A stretch of DNA of 64,000 nt from assembly GCA_037349315.1 (NCBI GenBank), contig JBAIAC010000279.1:287001-351000 (forward strand), given 5' to 3'. Source of the stretch: Chelydra serpentina (Eukaryota > Chordata > Testudines > Chelydridae). Positions 1 through 12,289 of the stretch are shown in pieces. The stretch's first letter is position 1, and every line of letters begins with the position of its first letter. A program made the translations under genes and the position numbers. A model generated the notes under the pieces. That model saw only the letters and a program-made list of their open reading frames with translations. It made no database searches and had not been told where the DNA came from.

Positions 1-190
1 AAATACAGCCAGCTTTCCTGGACTCCTTTTCCCCTCATATTAACCTCCCAAGGGATCCTACCCATCAGTTCCCTGAGGGAGTCAAAGTCTGCTTTTCTGA
101 AGTCCAGGGTCCATATTTTGCTCCTCTCCTTTCTTCCTTTTGTGAGGATCCTGAACTCCACCATCTCATGGTCACTGCTGGAGACCTGAC
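1..190 (-). mobile_element. Probable CR1/LINE fragment at left edge
   Basis: The text (CCCATCAGTTCCCTGAGGGA, CTTTTCTGAAGTCCAGGGTC, CATCTCATGGTCACTGCTG) resembles a reverse-oriented LINE region common in turtles. This is recognition by wording only. Confidence 0.45.
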
Positions 191-2821
191 CTGTTTGTTA
201 AAACCCATCTTAAACATGGTGATAAAATAAGACCACATCTCTCAAAAACCTGTTCCCTGTTCTGTTTGCCTCTCTCCCCTTCACCAGGGACTGTTGGAAT
301 TACATTATACTGTCCAATTCAGGGGCCTGATCTCAAAACATCATGCACCTACATGACACTTTTGTACCAAGGTTATTCGGGCCCTAGAGCACCAAGATAC
401 ATAAATAACGTTCTGTTCAGAAGGAACGTGAACATGGCTGCTAATATCCAGATCCGAACCATCAGAAGACATTCCAAATACCATTTTAAAATGGTTTGGA
501 ATTGTAGTGGCATGCTTTCAGTATGGGACCAGAGAGATGACTGAAGTACCAATATCTGTCACTGGGCTGCTTGGACCAACCCTTGGAGTTGTAACTTGCT
601 TTTCTGGCGTTTATCTCTAAGGATGTTCTGGTACGTTTTTCTAATTAGGAAGCGTATGTTCTTTTTAAAAGGTTGTTTTCATTGTGGGTTCAATGTCTGG
701 GCCCCATCAACAGTGGCTGGGCAAGCTGAATTAGAAGCAGTGTAGAGGGAGCCTTGAAATACTATTCTTGAAATCTTAGGTTCTGTCTACACTATGATTA
801 AACCATGCTATGAACTAAATGAGAGAGGCTAGGAAAGCCCAGAAACATCTTAAGGCCTTGCACTATTTGCCCAGTTAATAAATTGGGGGACAGGGAAGCC
901 CCAAGATAAAAGTACAGGCTACTTCTACTGGCCGGGGGGCAGGGGGAGGAATAGCCAGTTTGCATTTCTGTGTTCTGTAACTAGGAGACCAAACGGTTTC
1001 TTGTGACCCATGTTTGTTTTGTTTTCTAAAAGGTGACCCCTGAGCAGGCTGCGTAATCCAGCCTCAACTCAGAGTCATCCAAGTTCTCCAGGGCAACCTG
1101 AGATTTCATGGGGGGCTCTCTCTTTACAAAACCTCCCCGTTTCACCTGCTAAATCTTCGTGACATTTGCCTTCAGTGCCCATGGAAATGACTTCCCTCCC
1201 CTACATAACAGAAGTTCATGTCGAGCTCTATTTTAAGATCCTTTGTGCATGGACCTTGCTCTTTTAGACTGTAAAGACATGCACACCCAATTCTCTATAA
1301 ACGGTTAACTCTTTACAATACCATATTCATCAGTTACAGTGCAGCAAAGCAGAGGCTATTAACACAAGCTGCACTTCCATGGATTTGTATCCAGTCTTCC
1401 TCAGGTTTAATAGCACCAGTACACAAGACTTTACAATAATTAGTGCTCCCAACCCCAGTGACAAAGGGAAGTGGGACTGCAGTGCAGTTGCACTGTGAGT
1501 CAAGGGCAGAGGGAGGAAACAGAACCCAGATTCCTGCTGCGTGTTAATTTCACCCAGTGCCTAAGGAATCAAGCCATACAGCACAAACTTGTTTGCCATT
1601 CCGTCCCAGGGTCAAAGGTGAACATGGTTTGATCACGCAGGGACCTACTATTTGAATGTAAAGCTACAAGGGAGATTGTGTCCGCTGTTTAACAAGAGAT
1701 TACTTTACTGAGGGGGAGAGGGAATTCCTATGCTGCAAATGAGATGTGGGCCAAGCTTTGTGTGGTACAGAAGCCAGTCCATTCCTAAGCGGTGTCCATG
1801 AATGGCAGGGTGTGGGCGTTTTACAACTGAAGGGCGTTGCCACATTCACTTCAGTTCAGGCACGCTTATCTCGTGGGCAGCATAAATGGGAGTCTTCTTA
1901 TCCATGAGAAACTTCAGGCCAGAAGACGTGTCAAAGGGGACTAGGCCCCTACACAAAGGTCCTTTCCCCATTTAAAATACTAGGGTCGAAATGGCTCCGT
2001 CGTACACAGCCATCGGGCTTAAAGGAGGCGGTAACTGGAATGGCCAGCTCTGGGAGAGCTTTTAGCAGCCAGGGTTTGAGCATGTGAAATGTGTATTCCA
2101 AAAGCCAATGGAAGTTGGTCCAATAAAAGCCATTACCTCACCCACCTTGTCTTTTCAAGACACTGCCACAGCATACAAGACTTGCTTTACTGCTGCGCTG
2201 CACCTGCTAACCTGCCTCCAGTTTACCCATTATCAGCCAATCTAGCTTACTTAGCTAGATGGAAAGGGCAGAGGTCCACTTTCTGAAGCTAGCAGGATGC
2301 CACTTAATACCGATCTGTTACTTGCACCATCTCCATTAGCAAAGGCACTTAAAGTCAGCTCCCGATCCTCACGCTTCTTTGTATTTCACCACTTGGAAGG
2401 TCTCGCTTGCACTTGTCAGGTTCATGGCTCTGTGGCTTCCCTGCACTGGTCTCCTATTAGAGTTTAAATCTCCCTGGGATGCTGTTTATCTTGGCAGATT
2501 CTTCATAAGGACTCCACGCCTGCTCTTCCTCAAAACACAGCGAAGAGGGGCTTCCTCCTCCACCCCCCACAATGGCAGGCTTGCTGGGTGGATCTGCACA
2601 AGTCACTTTACCTCTGTGGCTCAGTTCGTTTATGATCACGCCCAAAGGCCCCAGTCAGGGTTGGTCCTGTTGTACTGCGTGCTGTACAAACACAAACAGA
2701 CAGTTCCTGGCAGAACTTACTCCACAGCTGGGATAACACTTCCCTCCCAAAGGGGGAGGGAAGGTATTTCATCAAGATCTGTAAAGTGCTTGGAGAGCCT
2801 CAGCTAGAAGTTGCTCAGACT

Positions 2822-3113
2822 TGGGCTAAGTCTACACTAACCCCCCCGTCGAACTAAGATACGCAACTTCAGCTACGTTAATAACGTAGCTGAAGTCGAA
2901 GTACCTTAGTTCGAACTTACCTGTGGTCCAGACGCGGCGCGCAGGCTCCCCCGTCGACTCCGCCTACTCCACTCATCGAGCTGGATTACCAGCGTCGACG
3001 GCGGAGCACTTCCTGGTTCGATTTATCGCGTCTTGACAAGACGCGATAAATCGAACCCAGAAAATCGATCCCGCGCCTCCGACGCGACGGGTAAGTATAG
3101 ACATACCCTTAGA
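2822..3113. mobile_element. Palindromic MITE with two long perfect hairpins
   Basis: Near-inverted ends GGGCTAAGTCTACACTAACC (left) and, read on the minus strand, GGGTATGTCTATACTTACCC (right) bound ~290 bp. Inside is a 14-bp-arm hairpin (CTTCAGCTACGTTA, one-base loop, near 2868-2896) and a 20-bp-arm hairpin with one-base loop (arm GTTCGATTTATCGCGTCTTG, near 3016-3056). There is no coding sequence. The target duplication could not be resolved. Confidence 0.7.
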
Positions 3114-4414
3114 ACTAAGTTCATAAAGCCGTACGCTGGCCAGAGGAGCTGGTGTCTAGATATGATGGGAACAGTCTAACACGCTCGAGATAGACATGCA
3201 TCACTGAAAGGTGCTCACTTTATTCTTAGTTACTTCACTCTTTTCTGTGGCTTCTTCTCAAACCAGCTCTCTCCTCCAAGTTCTATTTTTCCTCATACAT
3301 TTGAGACCACAGGTTATCATTCACTACTCCCCTAGCCTAGTAATAAAATCTTGAGCCATTCAGACAGCCATAATTCAGATGCACTGAGCTGCATCTCAAT
3401 GGGCTCACTAAATTCCAGCGAGACAACTCACTCTACACACACTATCGATTTCAGACCAAATCTTAACACTCAAACGGTCTTACTACCCAGAAACGTGGCA
3501 TAAGAACCGGTCGTTTGTATCTTTATCCTACCCTGAAACATCAACTGTCCATCTAACAGAAGCTGTAATATTCCATCAGCATTGTTCAGGAAGTTGGGTC
3601 TCTCTACCTTAAATAGGCTAGATTTATAAATACAGATTTATCTGATCCATTTCCTCTGAAGCTCACTGCTGTTGCTCCAACATTTCACTATCAATGGTGG
3701 ACTGCAAGTGTTTTACTACAGATTGAAGGATGCAGGCAGGGGTGAGTCCAGAGCTGTTCAGAAGCACAACTTCTGCTGCATTTCACCAGAATAGAGATAT
3801 TTAAAAGTTGCTGAGAAACCTCATCTGCATCCTTCCTGGTTTCATTAATGTTTTATTTACAACCACTAACAGTATTGAGAACGTGTTATGAACAAGATAT
3901 AATGGCCACATTGACAATATATTTGAGGAACCAAATGTCAATACACAGACCTCCCAACTGTGTGGCTCACAATGACTCCATTGTGATCCTCGGGCCCAGT
4001 GAGCCAAGGACCCACTACAAGTCAATGGTCAAATTTTATGTAGATTGAAATGTCTTTTATATTTCCATTTGTCAGGATGTCACTGACAGAGCCACTGCGA
4101 GACACAGAGCATTTAGCACATTTGTACTGACACTATAAGGGTTCCAAGGATGGATTAGTCAATGCACGTTTCATTGTGACATCAACAGGATGGGTTATAA
4201 TACTGCTAGTAATGCAATTTTAATGCACCACTTTAGATTTCCTCTTACGTTTCTCTCCATAAGAGGGTTGAAATGACTCATCTCTGTGGAGAAGTGCATT
4301 ATGATCGACAAGACCACCCACTACTCTCATTCCCCTTGCATCTTTTTCAGTAGGTATTAAGGACAAAATACCGTAGCTTCATCCTGAATACATTTTAATC
4401 CCTGCATCTCATTA

Positions 4415-4640
4415 AAATAATTAGCACACTTCCACTGGGACCCTGAAGATCTGAGCTCAGTTCCTGCTCTGCCACAGCCTCCTTATGCGACCTTGGAGAA
4501 GTCATTGTCTGTGCTACAATTTCCCCGTTGGTAAAACAGGGCTCATACACCTTCCTTTGCCACGTCGAGAGAACTTCAGGGCAGGGGCTGTTTTCCTGTG
4601 TCTGCATCGTGCCCAGCACTACGGGATCCCAATTTAATTG
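4415..4640 (+). repeat. MIR-type SINE fragment
   Basis: Contains the tRNA-SINE core words ATCTGAGCTCAGTTCCTGCT and GCGACCTTGGAGAAGTCA, and a tail with the GTCTGCATCGTGCCCAGCAC word seen in other amniote MIR-type copies. Confidence 0.6.
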
Positions 4641-5859
4641 AGGCCTCTAGGCTCCATCACAAAAAACAAACAAACAAATCAAAATTGATTTTGATTAACT
4701 AACTTATGTCACAAGGACCCAAAACTCCTCACTGTGCCGCCGCCACCACCCTCCCCCACTATCTTTGGCCAATACACTAAATAAACCTCAAGGCTTGTGA
4801 TTAACCCAAGCAGGTAAAGCAAAGCACACTCCTTGCTTTCTGAACAGGAAGTACTGGAGCTCAGTTGCCATTACAGCCTGGGAACATGAACTGCTATCAA
4901 GAGAAGCAGACCTGAAATGTTACCTCTCATTACCGCTAGAGAGTGGCCATTTCTCGGGATTTCTCTGGGCCTTACAAATTAAGGACTAATTAAGGCAGCT
5001 CTGAACTTAAGGCAGCCTGAGATGTAGTGGGGTCACTGGAGAATCTTGCCCCTTCCTCTGACGCATCTGGGGACAGGATACCGAAATTGCTCGGCCATTA
5101 ATGACACTTCCTAGGCATTAATTTACAACCCACACATTAGCTGGCCCTCCAATTTATGACTGTATTACCACTAAACTGGACCAGTATGATAGAGCAAACA
5201 AAAATCTGAAAGGGTAATTTACCAGCATAAATATTTCCATTTATAGGCAAGAGGGTCAGTAGTTTCATAATACAAAAGGATGGAAATTTTTACAAACAAA
5301 GCCAGTAAATTGTGAGATGGAAACTGATCAAAATAATTCCCTGTATTACTAACATTAGCCATTACTCCAATGCCATGGGGAGAGCCACTGAAAAGCTAAG
5401 TTAAAAAAAAACAAAAAACTCTAATTTACTTTTCTCTGTTGGCATCACTCACATTTCAACTCTTCACTCAGCTCCCACAAGCTTACCAACAAACAGGACT
5501 GGTCTATTTCACCACCTTGTGTTCATGCATCAGCCTAGTGCTATTCTGTTTGGATTGCAAATATCCCCCAGAGATGTTGACACCCCAACAAAGACTATTT
5601 ACATAGAAATGACTTAAATTTCCATTAAGTGTTGCAAATAAAACTCAAAGCCCATGGGGCTCTTAAAGAGGGGAGATGTTTGGTTTTCTATTCAGGTTCT
5701 TTTAGGACACATTACCATTAGGGCCAGAACCGGCACAAGTTTAATTTTACACATACAAGCAGTCCTGTTGACTACTCCTGCAAGTAAATTTAAGCAGGTG
5801 CTTAAGAGTTCAAAGGTTCTGGTCCACTGCATGGAAACTAACGATTTACCTTAAGCTTG

Positions 5860-5975
5860 TATGCAGTGCTGTTGTAACCGTGTAGACCTGAAAAAGAGCT
5901 CTGTGCAAGCTCAAAATCTTGTCTCTCCCCAAAAGAAATTGGTCAAATAAGACAGCACCTCACCCACCTTACCTT
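5860..5975. repeat. Fragment of a common reptile interspersed repeat
   Basis: GCAGTGCTGTTGTAACCGTG, AAAGAGCTCTGTGCAAGCTC and CACCTCACCCACCTT are words of a repeat frequent in turtle and archosaur DNA. Related short pieces occur at 2105-2155 and 14100-14130. The family name is not certain. Confidence 0.5.
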
Positions 5976-7929
5976 AAGCTTGTTAGGTTCACTATCTACA
6001 ATAATGTTATGCAGCATGGTTCTCTCTGCATCCCTCCAACAGCTTCCCCTTCTCTACTGCATCAAACATAGGCTGCTTGGCCTCACTTGCGAGGCATTTA
6101 TGCCTTCTCTCTCTCTCATGTCAACTCCCATCTCTGACCAGCCAAGATCCCAGCACCCGCTTGTTACATTTTCAAACAAGCCCCTTCATGTATTCTCCCC
6201 GGCTGCCCCTGTGGGACCAGCTCCCTATAAACGTACAAAGCTCCCTCCTTGTCCTGTTTCAAACTCTGCTTTGTTGTGATGCCTACAAAGACTCAACAAT
6301 TAAGCTGCTGGTGTGCTGAGTGTACTGCTTCCACGCTGACCCATACGGTCTCATTGTTTCATTTTACTGGCCCATTAATCTGTCTGTATCCACCTGCCAT
6401 TTCGTCTTATATCTAGATTGGAATCTCTTTGAGGCAGGGACCATCTTTTTTGTTCAACATACAGCACCCTGCACAATGGAGTCAGCATTCATTCCGAAAT
6501 GCCTGAACTGTCCAACATCCAGCCCCCACCCTCTCACACACAAAATATTAGATCCGTCCCAAAGTAGACGAATCCAGGTCTACCTCAGAGAGCGCGTACA
6601 GCCTTCATTCTGATGCAGAATTAGAACATGGAACTTAGTAAGCTTTTGTATTGTTGTAACACGTCGTGTTAAGCATGGTGCCATGATACAAGCAGATGGC
6701 CCCAGCCTTGAACATCTTACAATCTTAATGCCGGGTTAACTTTTTCAGGGCTATTAATCCTACTGCAAAGAAGCAGCCATGATATAATAGCACTATTATA
6801 ACTATATGCATTTAGATCTACAGTCCCTTTTAATTTTGTCCCAAATGCTTTTGTAGTTATGTAGGGAAAGAACTAAATGAAAGAGAAAAGTGGAAGGTAT
6901 CATGCCATTGTTATTACCACACAGTAAGAATCTTCTGGATCTTGTGGCTTCGAGTGTTGAAACACTACTTTGAGGACATCAAGTGAAGGCAGAATTCAAC
7001 ACAGACATAATAGTTACCCTCAGTTATGAACACAAGGACCCCACTGTAATACAAAGTTAGAGATACAAGATTCGAGTGGAAGATTCCAGGTTACCAAAAA
7101 ACAATTAAGGATTTCGCCTCACGTAAAACCTGCCTAATTCAGACATGTATTGAAAGAGATTCTATAGATTTTGGTTAACCCCTTATTAAAGGGCCTCCTT
7201 GTTGAAGACTTAAAAGCCATGAAACAAAGATTTTTAATTATGGTGCTGGGCTTGCAGTGTCACTATAATTACAGGCTGCCAGTATATCTGAGGAGGTAAT
7301 AACTTGACCACGTTGATCCCAATTGTGTTGTGCCAAGCTTTGTCACAACACAACAGCCCAGGTGCAAGTTTTGTTTTACAAAATTGGATTTCAATTGATC
7401 CAGCTGCCTTTTATAAACCTAGCAAGTAATAAAGATGGAATCAGTGGGCTTCCAATTCCCCCTACCACAAACCTCTTTGCAAGCGGTTAGCCCAGAACAT
7501 GGCTCAAACCTGTGTAATAATGAAAGACCAAGCATCAGATGCCACATCACAACGTCCCAGATTCTGATCTCAAACATATATATGGGCACATATTGGCACC
7601 AATCTAGGAAAATTTTATATAAGTGAAAAGGTTCAACTGCAGGAGCAAGAGAGTGGAAAACCCCATGTGACCTTATTCTAACAGAAAAAATAAATCACTG
7701 GTCTGAAATCATTGTGATTAAGAAGCTAAAGCATCCAAAAACATAGGGAAAACAGCCCAGCCTGAGTCAAACAGAACGCTACTTTTTGGAAAAGAGCTGA
7801 TGAAGGCAGGACTTCTACTCAAACCCAGGCATTACAGAGGAGGTGGGGAGTGGAATTGCAGGACAGAGTTTTAGGCACACTCAGATACTGTATTAGGTTC
7901 TTCTTGATATGTAGAGTATCTGCTTTAAC

Positions 7930-8165
7930 CCAAATGAGGCCCCCCACTGTGCTGCATGCTTTATAGACATATTAAGAAGCCATCCTTGTCCAAAAGGCCT
8001 TACCCCAGTCTAAAACTGGACTAAGGGTGGGAGGGGAACAGAGCCACAGAAAGGCAAAAATGACAAAGTGACTTGCCCAAGGTCACCCGGCTGGTCAGTG
8101 GCAGAGCAAGAACTAGAACCCAGGCCTCCTGACTCCTAGTTCAGTGTCTTATCCACTGGACCATG
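7930..8165 (-). repeat. MIR-type SINE, minus orientation
   Basis: Reads, on the plus strand, AAAGTGACTTGCCCAAGGTC, GAACCCAGGCCTCCTGACTC and TTATCCACTGGACCATGCTG, the complement of the MIR head and core. Confidence 0.8.
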
Positions 8166-8845
8166 CTGCTTCTCAGTGTGCCTCACTGATCTTTATTGAA
8201 ACTATCCACCATCCAATACCATGAGGCACTGCTGGAGACATATAGATTCTAGATATACCCCTTTAGTTAAGTTGGTAGTACATTATAAAGAAATCCTACA
8301 AGTAGCAAGAGTCACACATTAGTTACCAGCCTTCACCACCATCCTTTAAAGCTAGGACAAACTACAGAAAAGGCAGAGATTAAACACACAGAAAACTTAG
8401 ATAACTCTAGCAAGACAAAACAGCCCCTTATACGTCCTAATTTGTGTCCTAAGAAGTGACTTTGTTCCCCAGGTCACAGGGGTTAGGCACTGCAGAAGCA
8501 GAAATTATTAAAAGCTACTATTCATCTCCAGAGAGTCAGACAGGTGTAAGCCAAGTCTTTAAAAACCCAATGCTTTAATGGAATCTGAAGTTGTGCAGTA
8601 GCTACCCTCTGTCAGCACATTACCTTGACACCATCACCTCAGCCCTACCTCCCCACCTTGTCTATCAAGCCCAGTCGTTGCATCTTGTCTTCAAATGTGA
8701 ACTCTCTCAGAGCAGGGACCTGTTTTAGTCGTCCTGGATCCTGCAACCAGATCCATGAAGGGTGGGTCCCATGCAGAAACCTAATGACTCCAATCCAGGT
8801 GTATAGTTTCCAGGTCTGTGTGTGTACTGCTCTAGCAGAAGGGGA

Positions 8846-9030
8846 CGGGGGAGGGATAGCTCAGTGGTTTGAGCATTGGCCTGCTAAACCCAGGGTTGTG
8901 AGTTCAATCCTTGAGGGGGCCATCTGGGGATCTGGGGCAAAAATTGGGGATTGGTCCTGCTTTGAGCAGGGGGTTGGACTAGATGACCTACTAAGGTCCC
9001 TTCCAACCCTGATATTCTATGATTCTATGA
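8846..9030 (+). mobile_element. tRNA-derived SINE (turtle Pol III type)
   Basis: The head GGATAGCTCAGTGGTTTGAG (A-box region) and GGTTGTGAGTTCAATCC (B-box region) is tRNA-like. It is followed by a body with GGACTAGATGACCTACTAAG and a CR1-like end ATTCTATGATTCTATGA. SINEs of this build are characteristic of cryptodiran turtles and move with CR1 machinery. It is full-length and lies within DNM2 intron 1. Confidence 0.9.
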
Positions 9031-10814
9031 CCCAATTTGAACTGAGACCACTGGACATTATTGCCATGGTAACAGCAAAAAGATTGAACACACACACTCA
9101 GCTTTAAGTCTAAGATGAATTTGAGTACATTAATGCAGTCATGTTGAACACTATTAAAGAGAACAGGTTCCAGCTTCTAGAGGCCTTTTACTAAGAACTG
9201 CTCTCAGGATACCTGGTCAGCTACTTTGACATAAGACTTCCCTCCGCCCCCTTCAGACACTTGTTCTCCTGTAGATCCTTGTACAATTTTTAAAAGCGTC
9301 TTGCAGGTAATGATTAAGGAATTCAAAGATGCTGACATCTACCCAAACTAATCTGCAAGGTAAGTGCCAGTCAGTAACACAACAATCCAAGGGGTTCAGT
9401 TAAAGTATCACAGAGCTTGACTTAAGATCTTGAGATACCAATACAAACAAAACACAGATGCGCACCCAATTAACTCTAGCAATCCAGGTTATTTTTAGAC
9501 CATTGAAATAAAACTCTGACCAAACCCAGCCTGACTACAGAAGACAGACACACTTTCTTTTTCAGATAACTTTTCAGCAGTTTCTAAAGTCCACCTCTGC
9601 TCCATTTCTCACTGGTTTGGAAAACTATCACTGAATTGGAGACCATCACTTCAAATTACATAGTCCATGCAGTACCATAATGCAGATCCAGTGCGGTCAG
9701 GGTATACATGAAAATGTGTATTATGTACAATCAGTAATATCAAGCAGGGTGCTGGCTCCTACCAGTACAAAGATTCAAGATATTCCTCCTTGGAGCAGAA
9801 GGAATTAAGGCTATACTAGAATAACCAGAGCTGGCCTACTCTGCTCATATCATGCATCGCTAGCTTCTTGCATCAGGAAGGATCCCAACAGGCACTACAA
9901 GTTACTGGCCCCAACTCTGATCCCATTGACTTGAAAGGGAGATAGCTTAACCACAAGACAAACAGGAATTACTCCTCGTTTCTCTCTGGGGTAACATACA
10001 GCACACCAGGATAACAATGGGGGTGGCGTGGGGAAGCGATTTGGGGACAAAGGCAGGAAGGTGGCACCTCGGACCTTATGAAAGGCACCATGGGGTCTTT
10101 AAGGAACATACAGCGTGGGCAAGACCTTGGCTTCTGCTGCAGGAACTAGAGAGAGAGGCAGTTAAAGAAAAGTTGTTTTTTGGCAGCAAACAGCCTCCCC
10201 CGCCCCCAAGCTGCAGTCCCAGCACCTCACAGCCTGCAAGCCACAGTTCCAAGGGTCCCTTCAGCTGGCACAGGGGCCACGGCAAGTGGCGCCAATGTCC
10301 TCTCAGGGAGGGTGCAAGTCCTCAGCCCTGCTCCCAAGGTTCAGAAGGGTGGGAGGGACTGGGGCAGGCCCCACCCTAAGTCACAGATAACTCCCACCCC
10401 ATCCTCCAACCACCGGGGTGCAGGAGGACAGCTCAGTAGGAGCAGAGTCCTGTATCTCTTCCCCTCCCAAGTCCTGCTACCTGGGCAGGAGGGGACACCC
10501 CAGGGGAGTTCATGGCTCCCTGACAGGATGGGGAGGTGCCCCAGCCACTGGGGCAGGGGACAAAAGGGGGGGAGCATCCCTGTGTCCCAGGATTGGGGTG
10601 GTCACTCAGCCACCTAGGGGGAGGGGACACACCCAGGGAGTGCTCCTGGGCCCCCCAGATGAGGAAGGAAGTGCCCCCCACCTAGGGCCAGGGAGCAGCC
10701 CCCTTCCCCCAGGCAGGGCCCTCCTGCCACACAGGGCCCAGGATGACAGGCCAGAGCCCCCGCCCCTCAGTCAGCCCAGAACTACCAGGCTCCACTGCTA
10801 TTCACAGAGCGATC

Positions 10815-11322
10815 TACGCCAACTGCGTCCACTGAGGCGCCCTCCCCCCTTGGAAAGACCCCGGTTTAAGCCGTTGGCGTAAGGACCGCGGCGTCCACAC
10901 AAGGTTCCCAGGCCAAGCGCGCTCTACCAAGGCCATCGAGAAGGGGCCTGGCTAACGCCGCCAGCGTACACACACCAGAGCGCCCTACGCCAACTGCGCA
11001 CGGCTCCGCGGGTACCAGGCCACAGAGCGGGCTCAGCTAACGCAATCGGCGTACAACCCACCAAGGCGCTATTCGCAAAGGGGGCCGAGTCTGTCTCGCG
11101 CTTAGCGGAGAAAGTAACGCGCTTAGCGCGAGGCCGCCGGAGGGATTCACGGACCACAACTACGCCAGCGGCGTAGCATCCCGGCCATTCTAATCAGGCC
11201 GATTTACGCGAACGGCGTACGCACGCCCGAAGTATTCACCAACGGAGTTTCGGCGAACTACGTCGCATCCTTGCCATTCCGTGCGAAGGGAAGGGGGGGG
11301 GGCAAGTTACGCAGATTGCGTA
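10815..11322. promoter_or_regulatory. Array of nine 15-bp dyad motifs TACGC-N5-GCGTA
   Basis: Nine copies of one dyad-symmetric motif, two 5-bp arms spaced by exactly 5 bp, lie in 500 bp at the start of DNM2 intron 1. Positions: 10815-10829, 10867-10881, 10954-10968, 10986-11000, 11039-11053, 11116-11130, 11161-11175, 11205-11219 and 11308-11322. The copies at 11161, 11205 and 11308 have both arms perfect; the others have one or two changes (for example AACGC for TACGC). The N5 spacers differ (CAACT, CGTTG, CGCCA, AATCG, GCTTA, CAGCG, GAACG, AGATT), so these are not simple copies of one long repeat. Fixed spacing with free spacer is what a homodimeric binding site would show. I cannot name the factor. 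Confidence 0.6.
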
Positions 11323-11347
11323 GGTCTCCCCGGAGGCCCGGGACTCA

Positions 11348-11662
<315 letters not shown>

Positions 11663-11670
11663 CAGCGGCG

Positions 11671-12091
11671 CGTCCTATTGGCCGGCACGGCTGTCACCCT
11701 GTGGATCTACCCAATAGGGCGGTCGTACAATCGGTAATTCAATCTGAGTGGGCGGTGTTTAGCGGGCCTCGCCTACTTTTCGCATTGCTATTGGTCGCTT
11801 GTCCTGTCACTCTTTTCTTCCAACCAATAGAGATCACTCGTGACCTGTCGAGGAAGGCGGAACTTTTAGATCCCGCCCAATAGCTTTTTCTGGTTTTTCA
11901 TTGGAGACGAAGACTGTCGCTCTATCTAAGAGGCACTCGCTCTCAAAAAAAACTCACTCCGCCCTATCCCCATTGGTCAGAATTTCTGCCACTCTGCCAC
12001 ACCAGCCAATTCATTGGGAGAGGCGGGCTTCTCGAAGCCGTATCTGATTCGTGATCAGAAGGTCAATCATGGTGTCCCTCATCATGATTGG
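11671..12091. promoter_or_regulatory. Cluster of about ten CCAAT boxes upstream of DNM2
   Basis: CCAAT or its complement ATTGG occurs at 11675, 11711, 11790, 11824, 11877, 11900, 11972, 12006, 12013 and 12087, in both orientations. CCAAT boxes are the binding sites of NF-Y. Several intervals are close to 36 bp or twice that, and short words such as CTGTCACTC and CACTCGTGACCTGTCG recur between boxes, so the cluster may be a decayed tandem repeat continuous with the ~36-bp array to its right. Confidence 0.6.
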
Positions 12092-12119
12092 TCTCTTTGT
12101 TCCTCTTCCCTTTCCACAC

Positions 12120-12288
12120 GATGGAGGAGGTATTTGAGGAGATCGGTTACCGTATTGCCTCAGATAGAACGCACACTCAATTTAGTACCTCATTTCTCCT
12201 TATAGAAGCCCACTCATATATTAGTGTACGTCTCCTTATGGAAGACACCTTTAGTTTTTGTTACCGTATATCTACATATAGAAGGAAA
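12120..12288. repeat. Degenerate ~36-bp tandem repeat, left part
   Basis: Cores related to TCTCC-TATAGAAGCCCAC recur about every 36 bp (near 12153, 12193, 12229 and 12268). The same core resumes at 13812 after the CR1 LINE, so the LINE split the array. Confidence 0.5.
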
Positions 12289-12289
12289 T

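Noticed and set aside
8846..8925. tRNA gene
   Set aside because: A- and B-box-like words are present but the sequence continues into a SINE body and tail, and the cloverleaf is not complete. It is a SINE head.
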